Source: Candidatus Babeliales bacterium (GTDB lineage: Bacteria > Babelota > Babeliae > Babelales > UASB340). Taken from it: a DNA stretch of 64,000 bases. A model generated the notes under the pieces. It saw only the letters and a program-made list of their open reading frames with translations. It was not told the DNA's origin and made no database searches. This document shows positions 33,405-41,963 of the stretch, one piece after another. Position 1 is the first letter of the stretch; every line of letters starts with the position of its first letter. The stretch is taken from positions 278,806-342,805 of the forward strand of contig JAGLWI010000002.1 of assembly GCA_023133515.1 (NCBI GenBank). Direction: 5' to 3'. The position numbers and the translations under genes are program-made.

Positions 33405-35353
33405 ACCAATTTATTAAGTTTTCAAAAGGATTCAAAGAACTTTACGCAAAAACAGATCCTAGAATTCTTGAATTAGAAGGAATTTCTATAAAACAACTTG
33501 ATGTTACTTGTATGTCGGATCGTTATTTTAAAGAACGTGTAACAGATATGTCTATTGATGACAATGCAAATCATCTTCAAGATGGACGATCGTATGGAAA
33601 TTATTTTGCAGAGATGGCAAAGAGTGGATTGAAAATAGTTGGTTATCATGATATTTATAAAATTTTAGAAAAGGAACATGGAAAAGATAGAGCAAATGAT
33701 ATTCTTACATCTTTGTGGAATGGAGATTTGTATTTTCATGATAGTACTGCAGTTCAAATTCCTTATTGTTGGGCTTACTCTACAGCCTTTTTATTGTTTA
33801 AAGGTAATTTTTGGGGACAATTGAGATCATTTGCTCCTAAACGGGCTCGTTCTTTTATTGATCAGGTAAAGGAAGTTACAATTGAGATTGCTCAAGAGAT
33901 TGCAGGGGCTGTTGCAATAAGTGATCTTATAGTTTGTTATTCTTATTATATAAAAAAAGATAATTTAGATTTGAATGACTTAATGGTGAGAAAGGAGATT
34001 GAAAATGATTTTCAATCTTTAATTCACACTTTAAATAAAAAATTAAGATCATCACATCAATCTCCATTTACCAATATTTCGATTTTTGATAATCCGAATT
34101 TGAAAGTTTTATTTGGAGATATGAGATTTCCAGATGGTTCTGCTCCAGATTTTGATATTGTTATGGAATTACAAAAAATATTTTGTAATTGGTTTTATAA
34201 AGGAGATCCTTCAAATGGTTTACCATACAGATTTCCTGTTGTAACATTAAATTTACGTGTTGATGAAAAAGGAAACATTATAGATAAAGAATCTTTTGAG
34301 TATTTTTCTAGAATTAACTTAGATAAAGGTTGTTTTAATATTTATATTTCTTCTGGAAATAAGATTGCAAGTTGTTGCAGATTGACAAATGATCTTGATT
34401 TAGCTGGTATTGATAGTTTTGGCAATGGTGGAATTTCTTTAGGTTCTCATAGAGTTGTTACAATAAATTTAGCTAGGATAGGAAAGATTTCAAAATCTTA
34501 TGAACAAGTAATTGATTTGTTAAAAGTTCAACTTGAAAAAGCAAAAGATTCACTTCTTGCCCATAGAAAACTTTTAACGAATAGATTAGATTTTGGTTTT
34601 TTGCCGTTTTTTAAATATGGCATAATGCATATGAATCGAATGTTTAGTACATTTGGGGTTAATGGTGTTTATGAATGTTTAGAGGAGCTTGGTTATTCAA
34701 TTTTAACTTCTAAAGGCAAACAAATTGCTTCGGATATTTTAGAGGTAATTCGTTCTTATTCAAGAGAATGTAGTATAAAATACAAATGTCCTTTTAATAT
34801 TGAGCAAGTTCCAGCTGAAAGTCTTGCTATCAAATTTGCAGCAAAGGATAAATTATTGTATGGAATGGATTATCCAATTTATGCAAATCAATTTATTCCA
34901 TTGTGGGTTGAGTGTGATATTGTAGAAAGAATAAAATTGGATGGAGTATTTTCCAAAATTTTAACTGGAGGTGGAATTTCGCACCTTAATGTTGGAGAAA
35001 AATTGACTAGCCCAGAACAAATGAAAAAATTAATTGTATATGCAATTAAATCTGGGTGTGAACATTTTGCAATTAACTACAATTTTTGTAAATGTAAAAA
35101 TGACCATATTACAATTTCTGGTCCATCTACAAAATGTTCCATTTGTGGTGATAAAATTGTTGAGCAGTATACAAGAATAATTGGATATTTGACTCCTGTT
35201 TCTGCCTGGAATAAAGGACGACAAAAAGAACATAAAAAACGAATTTTTAAGAATGAAACATTTGAAAATGGAATGAGTAATGTGAAAATCAATCATCAGA
35301 GTAATTTTCATAGAAACGATGAAAAAAGAGGGGTAGAAAGAAGTGGCGTTTAA
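33392..35353 (+). CDS. nrdD: Anaerobic ribonucleoside-triphosphate reductase NrdD
   Basis: This class III enzyme reduces NTPs to dNTPs by a glycyl radical mechanism. The protein is 653 aa. The active-site region (RLTNDLDLAG preceded by SGNKIASCC), GGGISHLNVGE, a C-terminal Zn site (NFCKCKNDH with CSICGD) and the glycyl radical motif RIIGYLTPVSAWNKGR are all visible. The start is a GTG within nrdG, after AAGGT. Residues after the radical motif form an unusual ~40-residue tail rich in Asn, Lys and Arg. No aerobic reductase is seen in this window. Confidence 0.95.
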   Translation: MELLNQFIKFSKGFKELYAKTDPRILELEGISIKQLDVTCMSDRYFKERVTDMSIDDNANHLQDGRSYGNYFAEMAKSGLKIVGYHDIYKILEKEHGKDRANDILTSLWNGDLYFHDSTAVQIPYCWAYSTAFLLFKGNFWGQLRSFAPKRARSFIDQVKEVTIEIAQEIAGAVAISDLIVCYSYYIKKDNLDLNDLMVRKEIENDFQSLIHTLNKKLRSSHQSPFTNISIFDNPNLKVLFGDMRFPDGSAPDFDIVMELQKIFCNWFYKGDPSNGLPYRFPVVTLNLRVDEKGNIIDKESFEYFSRINLDKGCFNIYISSGNKIASCCRLTNDLDLAGIDSFGNGGISLGSHRVVTINLARIGKISKSYEQVIDLLKVQLEKAKDSLLAHRKLLTNRLDFGFLPFFKYGIMHMNRMFSTFGVNGVYECLEELGYSILTSKGKQIASDILEVIRSYSRECSIKYKCPFNIEQVPAESLAIKFAAKDKLLYGMDYPIYANQFIPLWVECDIVERIKLDGVFSKILTGGGISHLNVGEKLTSPEQMKKLIVYAIKSGCEHFAINYNFCKCKNDHITISGPSTKCSICGDKIVEQYTRIIGYLTPVSAWNKGRQKEHKKRIFKNETFENGMSNVKINHQSNFHRNDEKRGVERSGV

Positions 35354-35369
35354 GCTTTATTAAGTAATT

Positions 35370-35534
35370 TTAAATTTTACCAATTCTAAACATTTTTGTA
35401 CCGCAAGTTGGGCAAATTCCTTTTGTTGCCGGTTTTCCATTTTTTAATTTGACAACTTTAGGATCTTTCATTTCTCTTTTTTTGCGACATTTAACACAGT
35501 ATGCCGTTACTTTTTTTGTTACTTTTTTTTGCAT
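35370..35534 (-). CDS. Small two-CxxC zinc-ribbon protein (DUF5679-like)
   Basis: This 54-aa protein has an excellent Shine-Dalgarno (AAGGAG, seven bases before the ATG). It reads MQKKVTKKVTAYCVKC, then KKREMKDPKVVKLKNGKPAT, KGICPTCGTKMFRIG and ends KI. The two CxxC pairs and the AYCVKC...EMKDP...KNGKPATKG...CPxCGTKMFRIG pattern match a small zinc-ribbon family known to me as DUF5679. Its role is unknown; nucleic-acid binding is plausible from the basic composition. It is convergent with nrdD. Confidence 0.85.
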   Translation of the reverse strand: MQKKVTKKVTAYCVKCRKKREMKDPKVVKLKNGKPATKGICPTCGTKMFRIGKI

Positions 35535-35682
35535 TATGTTCTCCTTTTTTTATATAAAACTTTTCTTTATTATAACATTATTATAAAAATAGAAAAATTT
35601 TTCAATAAAATTTATAATTAGAAAATTTTTATAATAAACTCCATTATAAATTTAAAAAGAAATTTTTATATAAATCATAAAA

Positions 35683-36255
35683 TTATATCTTCCTTATAAG
35701 TTTTTCAAGAAGTTTTTGATGTGTTTCCATTTTTTGAATTAATTCAATTAAAAACAATTTTGCTTGTTCTGTAGATTTAAGTATATTTCTTTTTGTTTTT
35801 TTTCTAAGAAGTGGTGATGGTTTGATAACAAAAGTTTCAGTACGTCTTATATGATTTAATTTGCTTCGTAATGATTTTTTTTCATTTTTTATAAATTTTA
35901 AATCATCTTTTAATTGTGTTTTTGTTTCAGCACTAACTATTTGATTATTGTCTATAGCATTTATAACTTCATAGATTATTTTTTTATGGGTTTCTAATTT
36001 TTGTTGTTTTTTAGCTAAGATTTTAATCGGAACAATTTTTTTAATTCCTGCTTCAATTAAAGGAATTTTAGAAATTGATGATTTGGAAAATTCTTCACAA
36101 CCTATCTTTATTAGTTGTATATCTAATATAAAACTTTGTGTATTCTTCAATATTTTATCTGTCAATTGTGATTCAATTGATGCGCTAAAAAGTGAATTAG
36201 AAAAAAATAACATTAAAGCCAAAATTGGTGTTAGAAAAAAAAATTTCTTTTTCAC
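35683..36255 (-). CDS. Secreted helical hypothetical protein
   Basis: This 190-aa protein starts with GTG, preceded by AAGGAG. The signal peptide (residues 1-24, ending near LFSAS) is followed by an all-helical Lys/Ile-rich protein with coiled-coil-like stretches (residues about 95-190, for example TKTQLKDDLKFIKNEKKSL and QAKLFLIELIQKMETHQKLL). No motif or family is recognised. It resembles the orphan at 18572-19237 in composition and size but not clearly in sequence. Confidence 0.65.
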   Translation of the reverse strand: MKKKFFFLTPILALMLFFSNSLFSASIESQLTDKILKNTQSFILDIQLIKIGCEEFSKSSISKIPLIEAGIKKIVPIKILAKKQQKLETHKKIIYEVINAIDNNQIVSAETKTQLKDDLKFIKNEKKSLRSKLNHIRRTETFVIKPSPLLRKKTKRNILKSTEQAKLFLIELIQKMETHQKLLEKLIRKI

Positions 36256-36526
36256 GATTTCTCCTTTTCGTTATATGGTTAAAATTACTTTGCATTTACT
36301 TTGGTGTATTAAATTTAAACAAGCATCTCTTTAGAAATTCTATTTGTATTTTCTATTTTAATTATGGTTAATTATAAAGAGAAAAATCAATACTTTAATA
36401 AATCTTATTTGTAGTTTTGGCTTGTTTTTAATTTTAGTAATGGTTAAAATGCTCAAAAAGTGCTCATTTTATTAGTTATTTAGTGGATTTTTTTAAAAAA
36501 ATGAGATTTTTTTTATTCTAATAATT

Positions 36527-38524
36527 ATGAGTATAAAAAACAGTATTTTTAACCTTAAATTACCATTTAAGCCTTCTGGCGATCAGCCGGAGGCCATAAA
36601 GCAGTTGAACCAGAGTAGGTCAGGCAAATCTGTACTTTTAGGAGTTACTGGTTCTGGAAAGACTTTTACTATCGCAAATGTTATTGCACAGCAGAATAAA
36701 CCTGTTTTGGTCTTATCACCAAATAAAACTCTAGCTGCCCAGCTTTATGAGGAGTTTTCTTTGTTTTTTCCTCAAAACAAGGTTTGTTATTTTGTTAGTT
36801 ATTATGATTATTATCAACCAGAATCATATCTTCCAGCACAAGATATTTACATTCCAAAAGAAACAAAAGTAAATACTGAGATTGAAAGATTGAGGATTGA
36901 AACAACTGCTTCTATTATTAATCGTCCTGATACGATTGTTATTGCTTCGGTTTCTGCTATTTATTCTTTGGGTAATCCATTGGATTATCGTAAATTGACT
37001 TTCTCTTTAAAAGTTGGCGATAAAATTTCTCGTAAAGATCTTATTAATAAATTGATTTTTATTCAGTACAAAAGAAATGATATTGAACGCCTTTCTGGAA
37101 CTTTTCAGGTTTCTGGAAATAGCATTACAATTATTTTGCCTTATCAAAATAGCAATTTACGAATAGAACTTTTTGGTGGAAAAATTGATTTGATGGAACT
37201 TGTAGATAAACAAAAAAATAATGTTTTATCTGAAATTGATAATATTTTGATTTTTCCTGCAAAACACTTTTTGACTACACAAGATAAAAAAAATGCTGCA
37301 ATTGCACAGATAAAAAAAGATTTGCAAATTGAGGCTGTAAAAATTAAAAATCCTCTTTACAGAGAAAGATTGCTTACTCGAGTTGGAAATGATATTGAGA
37401 TGTTACAAGAAACAGGATATTGTACTGGTATAGAAAATTATTCTAGATATTTTGATGGTCGATTAACTGGTAATCCTCCATATTGTCTTTTCGATTTTTT
37501 TGATGACGGTTTTCTTTTAGTTATTGATGAATCTCATATCGCAATTCCACAATTTCGAGGCATGTACAAAGGGGATAAAGCAAGAAAAAAATCTTTAGTT
37601 GAATATGGATTTAGATTGAATTCGAGTTTTGACAATAGGCCACTAAAATTTGAAGAGATAGAAAAATTTTTTAAAGATGTAATTTTTATTTCTGCAACAC
37701 CTGGAGATTATGAGAAAAAAATTTCAAATAATATTGTAGAACAAATCGTAAGACCAACAGGAATTGTGGATCCAAAAATTAATGTTGTAAAACATGATGG
37801 TCAGCTTGATCATCTTGTAAATGAGATTAAAAAAACTTCAAAAAAAGGTTTTTGTACACTTGTAACTGTTCTTACAAAAAGAATGGCAGAAGATTTATCT
37901 AGATATCTTGAAGAAAAGAAAATTAAAGTTTGTTATTTGCACAGTGATATAAAAACCCCTGAACGCACTGAATTGCTTAATAAATTAAGATCTGGAGTTT
38001 TTGAATGTATTGTTGGTATAAATTTGTTACGAGAAGGTCTTGATCTTCCGGAAGTTGCTTTTGTAGCGATTATGGATGCGGACATTGCAGGATTCTTGCG
38101 TGATACACGTTCTTTGATTCAAACTATTGGTCGAGCAGCTAGAAATATTCAAAGCAGAGTTGTTTTCTATGCAGATAAAATTACAAAATCTATGCAACAA
38201 GCAATTGATGAGACAAAAAGAAGGCGGAATTTACAGCAGGAACATAATAAAAAACATAATATAAAACCTAAAACAGTTGTGCGTAAGGTTACAAAGAGTA
38301 TTTCCAAATTGCAAGAGAGAATTAGAGAGGCATCAAAAGCTGGAAAAGGTAAAAAGAGATTAAAAATTGTGGCTGAAATTAAGAATAAAAAAGATGTAGA
38401 GATTTTAATTGAACAGTTTGAGATCGAAATGTGTCAAGCAGCAGAAGATTTGGATTTTGAAAAAGCAACTGAAACACGTGATAAGATTTTTGAGTTGCAA
38501 AAATTAATTTTAAAAAAGGGATGA
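36527..38524 (+). CDS. uvrB: Excinuclease ABC subunit B
   Basis: UvrB is the DNA-loading helicase-like subunit of nucleotide excision repair. It has 665 aa, with PSGDQPEAIKQL at the start and Walker A GVTGSGKTF. The beta-hairpin region has SYYDYYQPESYLPAQDIYIP, followed by DEDE-like VIDESHIAIPQF, helicase motifs V/VI (GINLLREGLDLPEVAFVAI and QTIGRAARN) and a C-terminal UVR domain that contacts UvrC (AAEDLDFEKATETRDKIFEL). The gene is complete. A decayed UvrC-like fragment lies elsewhere in the window, at 16.9 kb. Confidence 0.98.
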   Translation: MSIKNSIFNLKLPFKPSGDQPEAIKQLNQSRSGKSVLLGVTGSGKTFTIANVIAQQNKPVLVLSPNKTLAAQLYEEFSLFFPQNKVCYFVSYYDYYQPESYLPAQDIYIPKETKVNTEIERLRIETTASIINRPDTIVIASVSAIYSLGNPLDYRKLTFSLKVGDKISRKDLINKLIFIQYKRNDIERLSGTFQVSGNSITIILPYQNSNLRIELFGGKIDLMELVDKQKNNVLSEIDNILIFPAKHFLTTQDKKNAAIAQIKKDLQIEAVKIKNPLYRERLLTRVGNDIEMLQETGYCTGIENYSRYFDGRLTGNPPYCLFDFFDDGFLLVIDESHIAIPQFRGMYKGDKARKKSLVEYGFRLNSSFDNRPLKFEEIEKFFKDVIFISATPGDYEKKISNNIVEQIVRPTGIVDPKINVVKHDGQLDHLVNEIKKTSKKGFCTLVTVLTKRMAEDLSRYLEEKKIKVCYLHSDIKTPERTELLNKLRSGVFECIVGINLLREGLDLPEVAFVAIMDADIAGFLRDTRSLIQTIGRAARNIQSRVVFYADKITKSMQQAIDETKRRRNLQQEHNKKHNIKPKTVVRKVTKSISKLQERIREASKAGKGKKRLKIVAEIKNKKDVEILIEQFEIEMCQAAEDLDFEKATETRDKIFELQKLILKKG

Positions 38525-38762
38525 GTATTTATTTTTTTGACGTTAAGAGTGATAAATTTGCTGATAAAAGAGATATATTAATTTTATAATGTCTTTGTAT
38601 CGAACCAAAAAGAATTTTCATTTTAAAGCAAATTTGATATCAGTTTTTGTGTTTTAATTGAAAATTGCTTTTCCAGGCGTAATATTTTAAAAAGTTGAAG
38701 TTGTTTATTAAGTTTTTGCTGTTTTGTTTTTGAAAGAATTTTTTTTTGAAAACATTGTTTAA

Positions 38763-39260
38763 TCAAAACAAATTTTTGATTATAATTGGCAAATCATCCT
38801 TACCTTTGTCACCAAAATTTATACGATTTAATAATTCTTTTGGAAAGAGCCAAAAAGATTCAATAAAATCATTAGGATTATAATTTGGTGTTTTTTTTGA
38901 TTTTAATAAATAAACTCTCATAAAGGCTGATGTATTGTGTTCATGAGGATTTAAGCTTCCTATATATTCAGATTGATTATGCTTAACATCGATACGTAAT
39001 TCTTCCATTAGTTCTCTTGTTAAGGCTTCTTCGTATGTTTCACCAGATGCAACATGTCCGCCCATGCTAGCGTCTAGACATAATGGAAAAACCCTTTTAT
39101 TTTTTGCGCGGCGTGGTATCCACAATTTGCCATCTTTGTTTATCAAAAAAGCATTTACAACTCTAAAATTAGATAGCTTTTTCAAATAAATTTCTGATCG
39201 AAATTTCTGACCAATTACTTTATCATATTTATCAACTATATCTAACAATTCATCTTTCAT
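38763..39260 (-). CDS. Nudix hydrolase (IPP isomerase-like subgroup)
   Basis: This 165-aa protein has a full Nudix box (GGHVASGETYEEALTRELMEEL: G-x5-E-x7-REUXEE). It begins ELLDIVDKYDKVIG and contains FLINKDGKLWIPRRA and FPLCLDASMGGH, resembling the YfcD/isopentenyl-diphosphate isomerase-like Nudix group. It probably hydrolyses a nucleoside diphosphate derivative; the substrate is unknown. It is the last gene of a minus-strand unit and lies 12 bases after the methyltransferase gene. It has no signal peptide, unlike its two upstream partners. Confidence 0.88.
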   Translation of the reverse strand: MKDELLDIVDKYDKVIGQKFRSEIYLKKLSNFRVVNAFLINKDGKLWIPRRAKNKRVFPLCLDASMGGHVASGETYEEALTRELMEELRIDVKHNQSEYIGSLNPHEHNTSAFMRVYLLKSKKTPNYNPNDFIESFWLFPKELLNRINFGDKGKDDLPIIIKNLF

Positions 39261-39272
39261 GAAATTTTCTAA

Positions 39273-40985
39273 CTATTTATATTTTGATTCAATACAAATA
39301 ACCATTTTTTGTAAGTTTTTATATTTAAAAGGATTAGCGTCTATTATTTCTTTGTAAATATCTAGTGCTTTTTTCAGGGGCATTTTACAAAAATGAATAA
39401 TACGTTTTCCGTCTTTAACTTCAACTGGATATTTCAAAGAATTTTTTACACTCAATGAGGAATTGAGAATTTCTGTATAACAAATTCTTTGTATAAATTT
39501 ATTATGTTTTTTGCTTAATGGACATAGAACAAAAATTTCTTTTTCTCCTTTTTCATTCTTACCCTCTACCATTGTAATTTTTAAGACTTTTGTTATTAGT
39601 TCATCAGCTGAATAATTAAAATAAAATTCTTCTCCTTCACGTTTTAACCACTTAGCGTGGACAATGTCATTTTTGTTCACAACCACATTAAAACTATCAA
39701 ATATGTTTTTATTAAGCTCATTATAAAATATTCCAAAAATTCTATAATCTAATAAACAATCTCCGTTACTCAATGCAATTATATGATTACCGGGAGAAAA
39801 ACCATGTTTATTTAATAAGTTTCTCAATTGGTTTTCTTTAGCCTTAGATGTGAAGTGTAAAGGTATTCCGAATTCTAATACTTTTGTATTTTTATATATA
39901 TGTTTTTCAAAGTTATTTTTTTGTTTTATATTAATTTTTCCGTCTACTATTTGCCAATTATATTTTTCTAAAAAATTATTAAATTTTTCTGCGGTACTGT
40001 GGGCTAAATAATTCACTTTATAAAATCCAGAATAAATATCTGGTGTAAAATTAACAAAAGCCAGTGGATTACATTGATGAAGATATGTTATATAGTGTCG
40101 TGCAAGTTCACGATATAATCCAAAAGGTAAAATTATTTTATAGTTTCTTGAAAAATCAATATCAAAAGATGGTATTTTCAAATATTGGCTATATGTTAAA
40201 TTTATTGAATTGGATTCATTTTTCTTATAAATATTAAATACAATATCATCAGAGTTATACAATTGGATTTTTCGTCCACTTTTACTTAAAGAACTACCCT
40301 TAGTATCCAAAAATTTATAAATAAAAATATGGAAAAATAAACGAATTAATTTGTTTTTAAGTTTTACATAAACAATAGAATTTTTATTTTCCACGCCTTC
40401 AGGATCTCTATATACTAAAATTCCACCCAATTTTAATGTTCTAAAGGCTTCTTTGAAAAATTTTTCAATCCCTTTAAAGCCGAGCTCATAAGAAAAAATT
40501 TCATGCAAAATGGAAGAGGAATTAATTCCGTCAAAAAAATTATCTTCGAAAATACTCATATTAATAGCATTAAGTTCCTGCAATTTTAATCTAGGGCCAT
40601 TTTCTAAATCTATGTATTTTTGCAAGCTAGGATGTCTTAATGTAAGAGAATTTAAAATATTAGAATCTATATCAGAAGCTATTACTAAAACATCCGCAGT
40701 AGACGGAATTTGATCTAACATTGTAGCTATTGCATCACCGCCAGTTCCAATTTCTAAATATATTCCTTTACGATTTTTAAGAATATATGGTAATATTCCA
40801 ATTTTCTCCTGACAATTATAGCGAATAAGATCTAGATATAAGTCTAATTCTATGTTTTTATGTTCAATAAAACTAAACTCTTTTTTATTTTTGCAGTAAA
40901 TATTAATAATTAAAAAGAAAGCTATAAAGAATAAAAAATATTTAAATTTTCTTTTTCTCTTTATTTTAGATGGCGAGTTTTTCAT
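39273..40985 (-). CDS. Membrane-anchored protein with SAM methyltransferase domain
   Basis: This 570-aa protein has a basic N-terminus and a single hydrophobic anchor (residues 15-31), so the body probably lies outside the cytoplasm. A class I methyltransferase domain follows. It has motif I YLEIGTGGDA (76-85), IASDID (motif II acidic), FFDGINSSSILHEIF, and LKLGGILVYRDPEG (motif post-I/III). The remaining ~350 residues are not recognised; they include LEFGIPLHF and EKEIFVLCPLSKKHNK. The gene starts 20 bases inside the adenylate-kinase-like gene and is followed by a Nudix gene. The methyl acceptor is unknown, and SAM supply outside the cytoplasm would be a puzzle. Confidence 0.75.
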   Translation of the reverse strand: MKNSPSKIKRKRKFKYFLFFIAFFLIINIYCKNKKEFSFIEHKNIELDLYLDLIRYNCQEKIGILPYILKNRKGIYLEIGTGGDAIATMLDQIPSTADVLVIASDIDSNILNSLTLRHPSLQKYIDLENGPRLKLQELNAINMSIFEDNFFDGINSSSILHEIFSYELGFKGIEKFFKEAFRTLKLGGILVYRDPEGVENKNSIVYVKLKNKLIRLFFHIFIYKFLDTKGSSLSKSGRKIQLYNSDDIVFNIYKKNESNSINLTYSQYLKIPSFDIDFSRNYKIILPFGLYRELARHYITYLHQCNPLAFVNFTPDIYSGFYKVNYLAHSTAEKFNNFLEKYNWQIVDGKINIKQKNNFEKHIYKNTKVLEFGIPLHFTSKAKENQLRNLLNKHGFSPGNHIIALSNGDCLLDYRIFGIFYNELNKNIFDSFNVVVNKNDIVHAKWLKREGEEFYFNYSADELITKVLKITMVEGKNEKGEKEIFVLCPLSKKHNKFIQRICYTEILNSSLSVKNSLKYPVEVKDGKRIIHFCKMPLKKALDIYKEIIDANPFKYKNLQKMVICIESKYK

Positions 40986-41670
40986 ATTTTTCCTTTAACT
41001 TATTAAGCGAACATTCAGTTTTAATTATCTTAACTTCATAAAAATTTCTTGCTAAATTAATAAGAGGTTCTATTACAGAATGAAAATATTCCAAACGTTT
41101 TTTTGCTATCTTTTTGGTATCAGCTTTTCTAGTGACAAGATTTGTTTCGCAATTATTACATTTTTTTTGATGTTTAGATTTTGCAGATCCTCTATTATAG
41201 ACCTTGAAACAAGTTGGACAAACAAGTCGTTCCAAAATCCTTTTAACACAAACTTTGTCATCAGACAGAAGTTGCAGAAAACAAATATCTTTAGTTAAAT
41301 TATGTTCTTTAAAAAACTTATGTAAAAATTCAAATGAAACTTTTGCTCTTGGAAAACCATCAAGAATAAAATATTTATTCTGTTTTAAAATCTTTTTAAG
41401 TTTTCTAGAAATTAGATTACAAACAATCTTTTTATCAACATATTCTCCTTTTTCAACTATGTTTTGTATTTTTTTTCCTAAAGTTGTTTGTTTTCTAATC
41501 TTATTTCTAAAAATATCTCCTGGACAGATATGTTTATACCCATACTTCTCCACAAGATGTTGTGAAAAAGTCCCTTTTCCGCTTCCAGGGGAAGATATAA
41601 GAACAAAATGTTTTAATGCTACAAGTTGATCAGAAAAAAATAAAATTAGGAAAAATATAAACTTTTTAAT
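40966..41670 (-). CDS. Adenylate-kinase-like protein with apparent signal peptide; non-ATG start
   Basis: Read from an ATT at 41668-41670, the frame gives 234 aa. KKFIFFLILFF looks like a signal peptide or anchor, and P-loop SPGSGKGT lies at residues 27-34. DGFPRA (about 104-109) and a zinc LID with C151/C154/C171/C174 (VCPTC, CNNC) follow, as in Gram-positive-type adenylate kinases. The frame has no ATG before the P-loop, and a stop lies just upstream. AAAAGGG is well placed before the ATT, so the start may be a true AUU or a mutated ATG. A GTG at 41551-41553 would lose the P-loop. Probable NMP kinase activity; substrate unknown. Confidence 0.75.
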   Translation of the reverse strand: MKKFIFFLILFFSDQLVALKHFVLISSPGSGKGTFSQHLVEKYGYKHICPGDIFRNKIRKQTTLGKKIQNIVEKGEYVDKKIVCNLISRKLKKILKQNKYFILDGFPRAKVSFEFLHKFFKEHNLTKDICFLQLLSDDKVCVKRILERLVCPTCFKVYNRGSAKSKHQKKCNNCETNLVTRKADTKKIAKKRLEYFHSVIEPLINLARNFYEVKIIKTECSLNKLKEKYEKLAI

Positions 41671-41963
41671 TGTAAAACCCTTTTTTTGTTAAAAAAATTA
41701 TATTTGTTTAGTCTTTTATTATGGCCAAAAATTTTTGATGTTAAAAACAAAACTTTATGGCTAATCTCTTTTTATAGAAATATTTAGATAGTTGATTAAC
41801 ATATGAGGATATTGAAAATAAATCAATATGTATTTTTTATTAAAGAAAAATTAATCAGAAAATTTTTATAAAGATTTAATTAATTTTGAGTTTTGGTTAT
41901 ATCCTGCTATATTTGATAAGTTCAATTAATAATGGTTTGTTATAATTTATAGGTGGTTTTATT

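Noticed and set aside
38525-38762. Open minus-strand frame (about 55 codons, Lys/Gln/Leu-rich) next to the Nudix gene
   Set aside because: It has no ATG or ribosome site and no recognisable motif. It could be a remnant, but chance opening in A+T-rich DNA is more likely.
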